From contig CAUZCL010000008.1 of assembly GCA_963578475.1 (NCBI GenBank), positions 70,562 through 134,561 of the forward strand: 64,000 bases of DNA, written 5' to 3'. Below the pieces are notes generated by a model. It had not been told where the DNA came from and did not search any database. It worked only from the letters and a program-made list of their open reading frames with translations. Origin of the DNA: SMYC01 sp963578475. Lineage in GTDB: Bacteria; Acidobacteriota; Vicinamibacteria; Marinacidobacterales; SMYC01. Made by a program: the position numbers and the translations under genes. This document shows positions 43,048-52,635 of the stretch, piece after piece. Positions within the stretch are counted from its first letter, which is position 1, and each line of letters begins with the position of its first letter.

Positions 43048-44460
43048 ATGAGACACGCGGTTCTTCTCGCTATTTTGTCGATTTCCGCGCCACGCGACGT
43101 AGCCCTTGCTCAGTCTGCGTCCGAGCTCTCGCCCAACGTGTTGGAGCTCGTACGGGTTCGAGCTACGGTCTTCGTTCTGGCGAACGTCCGCGTGGTGGAC
43201 GGCACCGGCGCCCCTCCGCAGACAGATCAGGCGATCGTCGTGGAACGAGGACGAATCACCGCCATCGGTGCGACCGACCAGGTTACCGTCCCGAGCGGCG
43301 CCGACGTGCTTGATCGTGCAGGGCACACCGTGATACCCGGTCTCGTCGGCATGCATGATCACACGGACTACGCCGGAGCCCGGGCGCGACTGACATTGAG
43401 CTTCAGCGCGCCCCGGATGTATCTGGCGTCCGGGGTCACGACGATACGTACCGCTGGAAGTCTGTCCCCGTACACCGAGATCAACTTGAAGAAGGCCATC
43501 GATGTGGGCGAGATGGTGGGCCCGCGAATGCACATCGCGGGTCCGCGGCTGAGTGAGGGGCTCCAAAACTATGCACCCTCGTCTCCCGAGGACGCGCGCC
43601 GGATGGTGCGCTACTGGGCCCAAGAGGGTGCTACGTGGATCAAGGCCCACGCTCGAATCAGCCGCGAGCACCTGAAAGCGGCGATCGACGAGGCCCATCG
43701 CCAGGGCATCAAGTTCACGGGCCATCTCTGCTCGGTGACCTATGGAGAGGCCGTCGATTTAGGCATCGATGGCTTGGAGCACGGGTTGTTCGTGGCGTCG
43801 GATTTCGCTCCCGCAAAACAGCCGGACATCTGCCCGCCCTCGCAGCGGGCCAGCATCGCGAGCGTTGATATCGAGAGCGAAGAAGTGAAATCCTTGATCC
43901 AGCGCATGGTGGACAACAACGTGGCCCTGACGTCGACGTTGTCTGTCATCGAACAGCTCGTACCTGGGCGGCCGGTAGAGGATCGTGTCCTCGAGATCAT
44001 GGCGCCCGAGGTGCGCCAGGCTTTTCTGGAGCGCCATCGCGTGCTTCAAGAGTCGGCGGCTGAATCTTTGATGCCGAAGGTCTGGGCGCGCGGGCTTGCT
44101 TTCGAAAAAGCGTTCGCCGACGCGGGAGGCCTCTTGGCTGCAGGCGTCGATCCGACGGGAAACGGAGGCGCCATTCCTGGTTTCGGGGATCAGCGCAACT
44201 TCGAGCTTCTGATCGAGGCGGGCTTCGACCCGGTGCAGGCGATCGAGATCATGACCGCCAACGGCGCGAGGATCCTCGGGGAATACGATCGCCTGGGCTC
44301 CGTCTCCGTGGGAAAGCGTGCCGACATGGTGGTTCTTCGGGGCGACCCGGTCGCGCGTCCCGCCGACATCCGCAACGTTACCATCGTTTTCAAGGACGGG
44401 GTGGGTTACGACGCGCCGAAGATTCTGGATTCGGTGAAGGGAATCGTTGGCGTTCGCTGA
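43048..44460 (+). CDS. Secreted metal-dependent amidohydrolase (imidazolonepropionase-like)
   Basis: The protein has 470 residues with signal peptide MRHAVLLAILSISA through ALAQ. The beta-sandwich start VFVLANVRVVDGTGAPP and VVERGRITAIGA is followed by GLVGMHDHTDYAG (His-x-His-like metal site). The barrel has FTGHLCSVTYGEAVDLGIDG with EHG, and late GVDPTGNGGAIPGFGDQRNF, then the closing SVSVGKRADMVVLRGDP. This layout is typical of exported dipeptidase- or prolidase-like amidohydrolases of soil bacteria. The catalytic Asp region (GVDPTG) is present. The substrate is unknown. It appears intact, unlike the three relatives elsewhere in the window. Confidence 0.9.
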   Translation: MRHAVLLAILSISAPRDVALAQSASELSPNVLELVRVRATVFVLANVRVVDGTGAPPQTDQAIVVERGRITAIGATDQVTVPSGADVLDRAGHTVIPGLVGMHDHTDYAGARARLTLSFSAPRMYLASGVTTIRTAGSLSPYTEINLKKAIDVGEMVGPRMHIAGPRLSEGLQNYAPSSPEDARRMVRYWAQEGATWIKAHARISREHLKAAIDEAHRQGIKFTGHLCSVTYGEAVDLGIDGLEHGLFVASDFAPAKQPDICPPSQRASIASVDIESEEVKSLIQRMVDNNVALTSTLSVIEQLVPGRPVEDRVLEIMAPEVRQAFLERHRVLQESAAESLMPKVWARGLAFEKAFADAGGLLAAGVDPTGNGGAIPGFGDQRNFELLIEAGFDPVQAIEIMTANGARILGEYDRLGSVSVGKRADMVVLRGDPVARPADIRNVTIVFKDGVGYDAPKILDSVKGIVGVR

Positions 44461-44555
44461 GGAGCATGCGGTTCCGCTATATGAGACGAAGCAATGATAA
44501 TGGTACGCAAGGTACGGCTTTCCCGTCACCGCGATCACATCGCGAGAGCGAACCA

Positions 44556-44912
44556 ATGGTCGTCGAGAGAAATGGTGTCCGCCGTCTGACCAAAACGCCT
44601 ACCAGTCCACGGCGCAACGCATCGAAGCTTCTCGTATTGATAGTCCTCGTGAACGCGGCGCTGGCTCAGGGGCAGGATTTCAAGGTCACGTTGCTTGGCA
44701 CCGCCTCGCCCGCACCTCGGCCTGACCGTTTCGGACCAAGCACGCTGGTGGAGGTAGGACCCGAGAAGTTTTTGTTCGATGTGGGGCGCGGCGTGCCGAT
44801 ACGCCTCTGGCAACTTCGAGTCCCGATGGGCGAGATTACCGTTCTCCGACGAAGGGCCGGCATGGCGACCCCGAACCAGAACGCGTCGTCCACGATGTCG
44901 GCAGCGGGATAG
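44556..44912 (+). pseudogene. Truncated N-terminus of a secreted metallo-beta-lactamase-fold hydrolase
   Basis: ATG 44556 opens a signal-anchor-like N-terminus (ASKLLVLIVLVNAALAQGQ). It is followed by DFKVTLLGTASPAPRPDRFG, STLVEVGPEKFLFDVGRGVP and IRLWQLRVPMGEI, the first strands of RNase-Z-like MBL hydrolases. The HxHxDH metal motif that should follow within about 25 residues is missing; the remaining codons to 44912 show no resemblance. The gene is thus a 3'-deleted remnant. It ends 63 bp before the convergent ankyrin gene. Confidence 0.75.
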
Positions 44913-44975
44913 CGTGGATTCCAAACGAAACGGTTCAGTCCTCTTTTCGTCGATACGCTTTCAAGGTGAGCGAGC

Positions 44976-46760
44976 TCAGCAAGAAACGCAGCGGTTGTTG
45001 TTCACCGCGCCGAGGCTCACGAGCAGATCGCGCGCCTCCGGGAACGGCTGCACGCGCTGAACGGGTCCATTGGCCATATCGGCGGTGGAGCGCCCCTCGC
45101 GGTTGACGGCGGTGACGTCGGCGCCTTTCGAGACGAGATACTCGACCAGCTCGACGTGACCCATCGAGGCGGCGTTGTGGAGCGGCGTGCTGCCTTCCTG
45201 GTCGCGCGCGTTCACGTCCGCCCCGCACTCTTCCACGAGATAGCGGACCGCGGGCATGAAACCGGCCGGGTGGTTGCGATGGTCGTTCGCGGCGAAGCCT
45301 TCGCCATAGCCCGCGCCCGTCGCGCCGTGTAGCGGTGACATCGCGGGCCCGCCGACAGGAACGGGCTCGAGCCCGGACACGTCCTTGATCTCCCGCGCGC
45401 GCTGGTTCGCGACTAGCGGACGAACTCCGGCATTCTTCGTCGGGATAGTCGTGTCGGCGCCGTAGGCGCGTAGGAGCTTCATTGCAGCGACGTCGCTTCC
45501 GTAGGCGGCGCGCCAAAAAGGTGTGGCGCCGATCTCGTTGATCGACGAGCGGTCGAAGTTATAGCCCATGAACCACACTTTTTTCTTCACGCGAACGTTC
45601 GGGTCCGCGCCCGCTAAAAGGAGCGCCTCCATCAGCTCGAGATGGGTGAGTTTTTGTTGTTTGTGCGCGGTCGGTTGCGGGTAGGCCGCCCGCGGCGCCC
45701 AAGCTAGATTGATCGTCGCGTAGAGCGGCGTGACGTCCGCCGGCTCGCTCGCGAGATTCGGGTCAGCGCCCTCGTCGACGAGAAGCTTGGCGAGCTCGAA
45801 GTGGCCGTTCATCGTCGCGATGAGGAGCGGGCTCGTCTCGCTGCCTTCGGCGACCCGATCGATGTCCGCGCCCGCCTCGAGAAGCGCTCGGACGGAGTCC
45901 GGGTGGCCCTGCCGCGCCGCGAAAAGAAGCGCGCTCATCCCGCCTTGCTTGCCAACGCGGTCACCGAACGGCTCCCGCCCGCGCCGAGGCGGTGCTTTCT
46001 CCTCGCCGCTACCAGGGATCATCCAGCCAAAGAGCTTCGCGAAGAAGCTCTTTTTGGGCTTTTTGTCCTCTACTTGCGCTACGTCGTCACCCGCGGCTTC
46101 GGCGCGCGCCTTGTGCAAGTCTTGGAGTCGTTTTTTGAAACCGTCTTGGATCGCTTTGTTGAGCGTCGGCACGTCGATGACGTCGGTCACGAGGCTCACG
46201 TCGGCGCCGCGCTCGATGAGAAGCTCGATCACCGGGTGTCGACCATTGGCCGCGGCGAACATGAGAGCTGTTTGGCCGCCGTTCAACTCGCGTGCGTTGA
46301 CGTCGGGCTCACGATCGAGAAGGAGCCGGACGGACGCGATGCTTCCCGAGGCGGAGGCGAACATGAGCGCGGTTGCGCCTGTCGTCGTAGCGTCGCTCGC
46401 GTCGGCCCCCGCACCGAGAAGCGTTTCGACTATCGACGCGTTACCGTGCTTGCTCGCGAAGAGGAGCGGCGTATGAGCTCCGAGACGAGTGGTCGCGCGC
46501 GCGTTCGCACCTGCATAGAGGAGCATCTCCGCCATTTCGACGTCGTTCGCGCGCGCGGCCCAGTGGAGCGCCGTCGTACCCCCGCCTTGAGCCGCGTTGA
46601 CGTCGATGCCTTGCTGCAACAAAGCGCGTACCGTTTCACGGTTGCCTTGCTCCGCCGCGTCCGCGATGGGAAAGGGGCTCGTCTCGACGTCGACCGGCCC
46701 TGCTGCCGCCAAAGCAAAAACGCCAAGCGCGAGAATCATCCGATATCCCATCTCTCTCAT
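44976..46760 (-). CDS. Exported ankyrin-repeat protein
   Basis: The protein has up to 594 residues with signal peptide GYRMILALGVFALAAAG. It consists of about ten ankyrin repeats, for example TALHWAARANDVEMAEMLLY, TALMFASASGSIASVRLLLD, TALMFAAANGRHPVIELLIE and, after a Lys-rich insert, MSALLFAARQGHPDSVRALL. The insert at residues about 215-265 contains KKPKKSFFAKLFGWMIPG, an amphipathic hydrophobic patch. The C-terminus ends NNNRCVSC. Its start lies 4 bp after the DUF1552 stop, so it belongs to the DUF1592-DUF1552 operon, a combination I recall from Acidobacteriota and marine Gammaproteobacteria. It probably mediates protein contacts in the envelope. Confidence 0.92.
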   Translation of the reverse strand: MREMGYRMILALGVFALAAAGPVDVETSPFPIADAAEQGNRETVRALLQQGIDVNAAQGGGTTALHWAARANDVEMAEMLLYAGANARATTRLGAHTPLLFASKHGNASIVETLLGAGADASDATTTGATALMFASASGSIASVRLLLDREPDVNARELNGGQTALMFAAANGRHPVIELLIERGADVSLVTDVIDVPTLNKAIQDGFKKRLQDLHKARAEAAGDDVAQVEDKKPKKSFFAKLFGWMIPGSGEEKAPPRRGREPFGDRVGKQGGMSALLFAARQGHPDSVRALLEAGADIDRVAEGSETSPLLIATMNGHFELAKLLVDEGADPNLASEPADVTPLYATINLAWAPRAAYPQPTAHKQQKLTHLELMEALLLAGADPNVRVKKKVWFMGYNFDRSSINEIGATPFWRAAYGSDVAAMKLLRAYGADTTIPTKNAGVRPLVANQRAREIKDVSGLEPVPVGGPAMSPLHGATGAGYGEGFAANDHRNHPAGFMPAVRYLVEECGADVNARDQEGSTPLHNAASMGHVELVEYLVSKGADVTAVNREGRSTADMANGPVQRVQPFPEARDLLVSLGAVNNNRCVSC

Positions 46761-46763
46761 GGC

Positions 46764-48170
46764 CTACCCCGTGACCTCCGTTTGGCTCACTGGAACGCTC
46801 GTCAAGTCGAGCGGCTCGGTGCTGTCTCCGAACGACTCACGATCGTCGAAACCGAGCTTGTGCAGAATGCTCAGCATGGCGTTCGCCATCGGCGTCTCGT
46901 CGGCCGCTTTGATGTGAAGGTTCCCCGGGATCTGGCCATTCGCGTGGCCCGCGAGAAAGAAGGGGACGCGTTTGTGGTTGTGAATGTTCGGGTCTCCCAT
47001 CGGAGAGCCGTAGAGGATCAGGCTCTTTTCGAGAAGGTTGCTCCCGTTCTCCTCGGCGTCTTGAAGCTTCTTCAGCAGATAGGGCACGAGGCTCACGTGG
47101 TAGCGGTTGATCTTTGAGAGCTTGATGACGTTGGGCTCCTGGTTCCTGTGATGAGAGGCATTGTGGAAGCCTTCGTAAACGCCGCTCTCGGGAAACGACC
47201 GTCCTGAGACGTCGCGGCTCATTTTCAACGAGACCACGCGCGTCATGTCGGCCATGAAAGCGAGCGTCATCAAATCGAGCATGATCTCGACGTGCTCGCC
47301 GTAGGAGTCGGGCACGCCGATGGGCGCATCCGGAAGCTCGCGGAGCTCACCGCTCTGGTTGCGCTCTTCGACTTTCTCGATGCGCCGCTCGATCTCCCGG
47401 ATGTTCTCGAGATAGGCATCGAGCCGGTTCCGATCGCTCGGTCCGAGCGTTCTTTTGAGCCGCGCGACTTCGCTCGGGATCCAGTCGAGGATGCTGCGAT
47501 GGGCCTGGCGCCGTTCGGCACGCTTTTCCGGACTTCCGCCGGAGCCGAAGAGCTGGTCGAAGGCAAGGCGCGGATCGCGGATCATGGGGAGCGGCTCTGT
47601 CGCCGACGCCCAGCTGATCGTGTCCATGTAGACGCAGGCATAGCCGTAGAGGCAGCCGCCCGACTGGTCCACGTTCTCGATACAAAGCTGCATCGAGGGG
47701 ATGGGATTATCTTGGCCGAACCGCTGGGCGTAGAGCTGATCGAGCGACGTTCCCGCGGTAATGTCCGAGCCTTCGGTTTGCTTCGGATGTGACTGCGTGA
47801 GGTAGACGGAGCTCGAGCGGAAATGGTCACCGCCCGTTTCCGGCGGTGTGAACGCTTCGGCGTTGCGGCAGTCGGTGTTGCTCACGATCGTGACGTAGTC
47901 GCGAAAGGGCTCGAGCGGGCTCAAGCTGCTCGGGGTCAGGTCGAAATCGTGGCCCACGGCCGCGGGTGCCCAAAGGTTTTTCTCAGCGCCGATCTTGTTG
48001 CTGCCGGCGGCGCCATGCACCATCTCCATGCACACCAAACGCGTCGGGTCCGTGGTCGCCCCCCAGGCTTTGCGGGCGGGGATCATCGCCTCTAACATCG
48101 GAAGCGCCATCGTCGCGCCCATACCGCGCAGCACGCTACGGCGGGATATGTATTTGTTCGTTACGTACAC
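46764..48170 (-). CDS. DUF1552 domain protein, exported
   Basis: I chose GTG 48170, with GAGGAG 6 nt upstream, giving 468 residues; an upstream in-frame ATG (48215) would lie inside the previous gene. The N-terminus YISRRSVLRGMGATMALPML is a twin-arginine signal. The body shows DUF1552 wording: SSVYLTQSHPKQTEGSDITA, SMQLCIENVDQSGG, GSGGSPEKRAERRQAHRSIL and the late LILYGSPMGDPNIHNHKRVP. DUF1552 proteins are near-constant partners of DUF1592 cytochromes; their function is unknown and possibly sulfatase/phosphatase-like in fold. It follows the DUF1592 gene by 10 bp and precedes the ankyrin gene by 3 bp. Confidence 0.92.
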   Translation of the reverse strand: MYVTNKYISRRSVLRGMGATMALPMLEAMIPARKAWGATTDPTRLVCMEMVHGAAGSNKIGAEKNLWAPAAVGHDFDLTPSSLSPLEPFRDYVTIVSNTDCRNAEAFTPPETGGDHFRSSSVYLTQSHPKQTEGSDITAGTSLDQLYAQRFGQDNPIPSMQLCIENVDQSGGCLYGYACVYMDTISWASATEPLPMIRDPRLAFDQLFGSGGSPEKRAERRQAHRSILDWIPSEVARLKRTLGPSDRNRLDAYLENIREIERRIEKVEERNQSGELRELPDAPIGVPDSYGEHVEIMLDLMTLAFMADMTRVVSLKMSRDVSGRSFPESGVYEGFHNASHHRNQEPNVIKLSKINRYHVSLVPYLLKKLQDAEENGSNLLEKSLILYGSPMGDPNIHNHKRVPFFLAGHANGQIPGNLHIKAADETPMANAMLSILHKLGFDDRESFGDSTEPLDLTSVPVSQTEVTG

Positions 48171-48180
48171 TTGACTCTCC

Positions 48181-50604
48181 TCACGGATTTTGAACGACAG
48201 CCACAGTTTCGGCATCCTCAGTCTCGACGGTGCTCATCCGAAACGGCACACTGTTCACGATGCCGAGGATGAAGGAGGACATCCGGTTGTCGTTCTTGGC
48301 GGCGTCGGCCGTGATCTTACGGATTGCCGGCATGTCGAAATACTCGACCCTTCGTCCGAGCGCGTAGGTCATGAGGCTTTCGGTGAAGGTCAGGATGACA
48401 GAGTCTTGATAATTGAGCATCGCGTCGCGAAGGCCGAGCGGGCCGTCGAGCGGGGTTCCGTCATAGAGCTCGCCCGTGGCGTCGATCGGAACGCCGTCAT
48501 CCTTCGTGCGCCACGCGCCGGTCACGTCGAAATTCTCGAGTGCGAGGCCGATGGGGTCGATCACCGCGTGGCACGAGTTGCAGGCCGGGTTCGCGCGATG
48601 TGACTCCATGCGCTCGCGCACCGAAAGACGTCTGTCGCCCGCGATGGCCTCCGTCTCCTCTAGCGCAGGCACGTTGGGCGGCGGCGGGGGAGGCGGGCTT
48701 CCGAGCAGAACTTCCATGACCCACTTCCCGCGCTGGACCGGCGAGGTGCGATTGGCGATGGCCGTGAGCGCGAGGATGCTGCCATGGCCGAAAAGCCCTC
48801 GTCGGTTTCGGTTGATGCCGTCGAGCGGGACCCGGCGGAACCTGTCGCCGGTGACGTTAGGGATACGGTAATGCCGCGCGAGCCTTTCGTTGACGAAAGT
48901 GTAGTCGGCGGTCAGTAGCTCGACGACGCTCCGGTCCTCGCGCACGAGATTTTCGAAGAACAGCTCGGTCTCGCGCTTCATCGCGTCCGCGAGGGTCGCG
49001 TCATAGAGCGGATAGGTCAAAGCGTCCGGGTGCAGCTTGTGGAGGTCCTGGAGCCGCAGCCACAGGGACGCAAAGCGCGTGGCGAGCGTCACCGATCGTT
49101 CATCGTCCACCATGCGACGGACTTGTTGGTCAAAGATTTCGGCGTCCGATAGCTTTCCGTCCGCGGCGAGCGCCAAGAGCTCTTCGTCGGGAGGGCCCGC
49201 CCACAAGAAAAACGACAAACGCGACGCGAGATCGACGTCTGCAATGAGGTAGCTTTCGCCGGGCTCGGCGTGCGACGGCGACGGCTCCAGACGAAAGATG
49301 AAGCTCGGGCTTGCGAGGATCGCTTGAAGAGCCATCCTGATGCCGCTCTCGAAGTCGCCTCCCTCGCGCCCGATCGAATAGAACGACATGAAGGCTTCGA
49401 GATCCGCATCGATGAGAGGGCGGCGATAAGCGCGCTTCGCGAGGTGAGTCACGATCTCTTCGGCGCAGGGAAGCTCTTCTTCGGAGGTCGTCGGGCGGCA
49501 GATGAAAATACGACGCCGGGCGGGAGTGTCAGACACGCCGGTGACGTTATACGGCCCACTGATGTTGAAATCGCGAAGGTGCGGCACGGTCGTGACGCCG
49601 TAATCCACGCCAATTTGGCTGTCGGCGAGGGTGTGCTCGATCGGGATGAGCAAGTCTTGGACGGGAGCTTCTGAATGAACGAGAAAGGCGGCTGTTACTC
49701 TCTGCGGGCCCGCCTTGACGTAAATGGGCTCACTCTGAATCGTCAAACCGTTCAGCTCGGTCTCGGAGAGCAAGGGGTCGACGTCCAAGAGCGCGACCCG
49801 CACGCCGTTTACTGAAACCTCGATTTGCTCATTCTGGGCCGGACGGCCGAAGAGAAAACCGTCGGGCGAGCCGTGAAGCAGCGCTTTGAAGATGTAGTCG
49901 CCATCGGCGGGGAAGATGTTGACGACAGCGATGCCACCGCGCGTTCCGAACGGTGCGCCTTCGGCGCGACGCGTCTGCGATGCCGTTCGCGGGACTTTGA
50001 ACGTGACTTCGCTCGGGTCGGCCGTGGGATCGCCCACGGCGAGACGGCTGACTCGGTCGGCTGCGCGCATGTAGCTGTCCATGAGCGTTGGCGACATGCC
50101 TTGAACGTCGGCGATGTTGTCGAAGCTGTGGCTTACCGTGTCCGGCGGCAAGAGCGCGGCGACATCGACGTCGAGCGCGAGCAGGTAGGAAACGGAGCTC
50201 CTATATTCGGCGCGGTTGAGACGCTGGAAGTCTCGCCGTCCTGGGTTAGGGCTCGAGGAATAGGCCGTGTCGATCCTCGCCTCGAGTGCTCTTATGAAGG
50301 CTGCGACCTCCGCTCGGTCAGGCCGAGAGGCATAGGAGGGCGGCATCATGCCGGTGTGGAGCTTGCGGAGCATTTTTTCCGCAACTTCGGTATCGCGCCC
50401 GGGCTCCGACGCGTCGAAGGACTCCAAGGTTAGGCCGCCCGTCAGCGCTGCATCGCTGTGGCACATCACGCAATAGTCCTCGACCATCGCGCGCTGCTCG
50501 GCAAGCGACATCATGCCTTCTGGGAGCGCAAACTCCTCCTGTGCTGCCACGACTTGCGTGCAAGCAAGTGCGGCTCCCACGATTCCTGCGAAGAAAGTAT
50601 GCAT
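48181..50604 (-). CDS. DUF1592 multi-domain c-type cytochrome-like protein
   Basis: The protein has 807 residues with signal peptide MHTFFAGIVGAALACTQVVA. An N-terminal haem motif CVMCH (residues about 45-49) lies in a Planctomycete-cytochrome-type domain. It is followed by DUF1587 (NRAEYRSSVSYLLALDVDVA), DUF1595 (AKRAYRRPLIDADLEAFMSF), DUF1592 (ASRLSFFLWAGPPDEELLAL), DUF1588 (RRGLFGHGSILALTAIANRT) and DUF1585 (LTFTESLMTYALGRRVEYFD). A second CxxCH occurs as CNSCH in ANPACNSCHAVIDPIGLALE. The protein is presumably a periplasmic electron-transfer or oxidative enzyme acting with DUF1552. It heads the operon. Confidence 0.94.
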   Translation of the reverse strand: MHTFFAGIVGAALACTQVVAAQEEFALPEGMMSLAEQRAMVEDYCVMCHSDAALTGGLTLESFDASEPGRDTEVAEKMLRKLHTGMMPPSYASRPDRAEVAAFIRALEARIDTAYSSSPNPGRRDFQRLNRAEYRSSVSYLLALDVDVAALLPPDTVSHSFDNIADVQGMSPTLMDSYMRAADRVSRLAVGDPTADPSEVTFKVPRTASQTRRAEGAPFGTRGGIAVVNIFPADGDYIFKALLHGSPDGFLFGRPAQNEQIEVSVNGVRVALLDVDPLLSETELNGLTIQSEPIYVKAGPQRVTAAFLVHSEAPVQDLLIPIEHTLADSQIGVDYGVTTVPHLRDFNISGPYNVTGVSDTPARRRIFICRPTTSEEELPCAEEIVTHLAKRAYRRPLIDADLEAFMSFYSIGREGGDFESGIRMALQAILASPSFIFRLEPSPSHAEPGESYLIADVDLASRLSFFLWAGPPDEELLALAADGKLSDAEIFDQQVRRMVDDERSVTLATRFASLWLRLQDLHKLHPDALTYPLYDATLADAMKRETELFFENLVREDRSVVELLTADYTFVNERLARHYRIPNVTGDRFRRVPLDGINRNRRGLFGHGSILALTAIANRTSPVQRGKWVMEVLLGSPPPPPPPNVPALEETEAIAGDRRLSVRERMESHRANPACNSCHAVIDPIGLALENFDVTGAWRTKDDGVPIDATGELYDGTPLDGPLGLRDAMLNYQDSVILTFTESLMTYALGRRVEYFDMPAIRKITADAAKNDNRMSSFILGIVNSVPFRMSTVETEDAETVAVVQNP

Positions 50605-50819
50605 AGATCGAAACCCACTAGCTCGAGCTCCTCGGCGCGCCGCGCGACCGCTGGCCCGAAACTATTTTGTTCGGTTGATTATGTCCGATTCGGACCCTAG
50701 ACTTCAACAGGAACGGGGACTGAGAATAATGCGTGCGCAGGAGTTGATGCGCTCGAAGGAGGGCGGGTTTGCATAGAGCCATAACGCGCGCCCTCCCTCC
50801 CAAAGCTTGTCTCCGTCAG

Positions 50820-51473
50820 CTAGTCGGGGCAGACAACCCCAAATCCCTCCCCACAGCAGCCTGGCGCGACGTCGGCAAAACCCTCATCTGCGGGCCGCCC
50901 GAAAGTGGCCCTCGGTGGATCGCAGCCCGGTGTCGGTGTTGGGTCTGGCATCGGATCCTTCTCTTTCTCGACGGGCGGCTTCAGTTCGATGTGTCGAACC
51001 GTGGCACAGTTTCCCGTGAGATCGGGCATCGAGAGATGGATGCGCACCGTCTTCGAGGTGTCGTCCTCTATACCGTTGAAAAAGTGCTCGACGGTACCTT
51101 CGATGTTGAAGAGACCTTCTTGTGGGCTCGGCAAGATGAGTCCTGTGAGGTCGATATCCTCGGAAGTCTGCGGGGCGTTGTCGAAATCCCAGAACACTTT
51201 GAGCGTATGGTTACCATCGGGAACTCCCCGATAGCTAAAGAACAGCTTTGCCGTGGTGTCGACGACCGAGCCTGGGTCGCTGAAACGCGCATGAACTTCT
51301 TGAACACTGTCGCAATTGAATTCCTCGTCGACGAGCGAGCGAGCGCCGAAAGCACTTCCCGCATGGAAACTCGTGGCCAGCTCTGACGGAGCCATCGGCC
51401 CCTCCGCGCTGCAACCCGCAATCGCGACGAGTGTCCAAACCGCCGCAACCCAACTCCAATTTTGAATACGCAA
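50820..51473 (-). CDS. Lipoprotein of unknown function
   Basis: The protein has 217 residues. The signal WSWVAAVWTLVAIAGC ends in a lipobox (AIAGC). The mature part has a beta-rich pattern (AKLFFSYRGVPDGNHTLKVF), a Pro/Glu/Lys linker (KDPMPDPTPTPGC) and a short Cys-containing tail (APGCCGEGFGVVCPD) that could hold disulfides. No family recognised. Its gene follows a 233-bp stretch containing a structured inverted repeat (51604-51656), which would be in its 5' leader if transcription starts upstream. Confidence 0.75.
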   Translation of the reverse strand: MRIQNWSWVAAVWTLVAIAGCSAEGPMAPSELATSFHAGSAFGARSLVDEEFNCDSVQEVHARFSDPGSVVDTTAKLFFSYRGVPDGNHTLKVFWDFDNAPQTSEDIDLTGLILPSPQEGLFNIEGTVEHFFNGIEDDTSKTVRIHLSMPDLTGNCATVRHIELKPPVEKEKDPMPDPTPTPGCDPPRATFGRPADEGFADVAPGCCGEGFGVVCPD

Positions 51474-51603
51474 TACTCTTCCTCACTTTCGCATCCATTT
51501 GGGCTGGGGCCGAGCGAGCTTTTGCAATCCAGGTGCCAGAAAGAACTGATGCGTGATGCCGGAATCGCCCGCCAAACGCGGTGTCCCAGCGTAGGAAGAG
51601 AGA

Positions 51604-51656
51604 CACAGGTGATGGGGAACCCCACCAGTCCCTGAGGGATCTCGCCTACACCTGTG
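51604..51656. repeat. Multi-branched inverted repeat
   Basis: CACAGGTG (51604-51611) pairs perfectly with CACCTGTG (51649-51656). Between them lie two small hairpins: TGGG-GAAC-CCCA (51613-51624) and TCCC-TGA-GGGA (51629-51639). Together they would fold as a three-way junction, on either strand. It sits in the gene-free 51474-51706 interval between two minus-strand genes. No match to a riboswitch consensus I know; it may be a structured leader of the lipoprotein mRNA or an extragenic palindromic element. Confidence 0.45.
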
Positions 51657-51706
51657 GGTGCAATACCGCACCTTGAAAGACGAGGCATTCGCTCACCCGG
51701 AGATCG

Positions 51707-52635
51707 TCATGGCGACCGAGCCTTTCGCCTTTCATCAATCTTTCGCCGGATAAAAGCTGGCCCGTAGACACGCTCTGCCTCCAAAAGATTATGCTGCGGA
51801 CATAGGAGCCTGAGAAGAGACTCCTCGTTGCTGTGAAAGATGCCAAACGGGTTCGAGTGGTCGATTTGGAGTCCTGCTCGCGCCGTACATCGCCTCCCAT
51901 CACGGCCACGAAAGACACATTGGTATGAGTCACGTTCGTGTACTCGCTCGAGAACCTCGGGGGCAACGTATCGCGACTCAGCTGGCTCGTCTTTTTTCGC
52001 GACCTCGTTTGAACGAGATGTCCCCGTTCTGGCCTGCTGTTTCTTTCTTCGCCGCTCGAGCCTCTTCTTCGGGTCTTTCTTCTCGAGAGCGATATCGAGC
52101 GCCGTCTCCAAAATCTCGGCCATGTGTTTCTGAGCGTTCTCGACGCCGACTACTTCCGCGAAGCGTTCGAATTTGTCCTTGAAATCACGCTCGGCGGAAA
52201 AGCGAAAATTGAAAACTTCCTTGCGGGCGGGCTGCAGAATGGTCGGGGAGCTCTTCGGCGTCTCTGCGGGTGCGGGTGGAGGTGGAGGTGCTGGTGATGT
52301 TGACGGCAACTCCTCGTGTACCGGAGGCGCAGGGCGCTTCCGGATCGACGGCTTGAAGACCGGCTTCGGCCTGAACGCAACGATGTACTCCTCGGTCTCC
52401 CTCCGTTTCTTCCCAACGCAATCCGAGATCAGCTTGTCGACATTGTCTTCAGTAAGGTGCGGCGCCAGAAGGGCCGCGACCGTGAGACTGATGCGACTCT
52501 TGGCAAGTGCAACGAGAAGCTGCGGGAAGCGCCGCGAAACGTTGGCCACATGTATACGTGCTGGCACGGCGCCCTCGCTTAAGTTGAGGCCGGTAATGCA
52601 GTATTCGCGTAGGCGTTTGCCTACGGTCCGACAGG
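51707..52635 (-). CDS. HNH endonuclease-like protein, 5'-truncated
   Basis: Recognisable sequence begins only about 52630, inside what should be the middle of the family: REYCITGLNLSEGAVPARIH, RRFPQLLVALAKSRISLTVA and PHLTEDNVDKLISDCVGKKR. A Pro-rich linker, a coiled helix FKDKFERFAEVVGVENAQKH, a basic stretch (DPKKRLERRRKKQQARTGTS) and the C-terminal HNH domain follow: RDSYQCVFRGRDGRRCTARA, LQIDHSNPFGIF, LCPQHNLLEAERVYGPAF. The zinc/HNH residues Cys, His-Asp and Cys-His are intact. The frame is open further upstream but only as a shadow of the M23 gene, so the native N-terminus (about 100 residues) seems lost. A paralogous fragment lies at 63291-63559. Confidence 0.75.
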
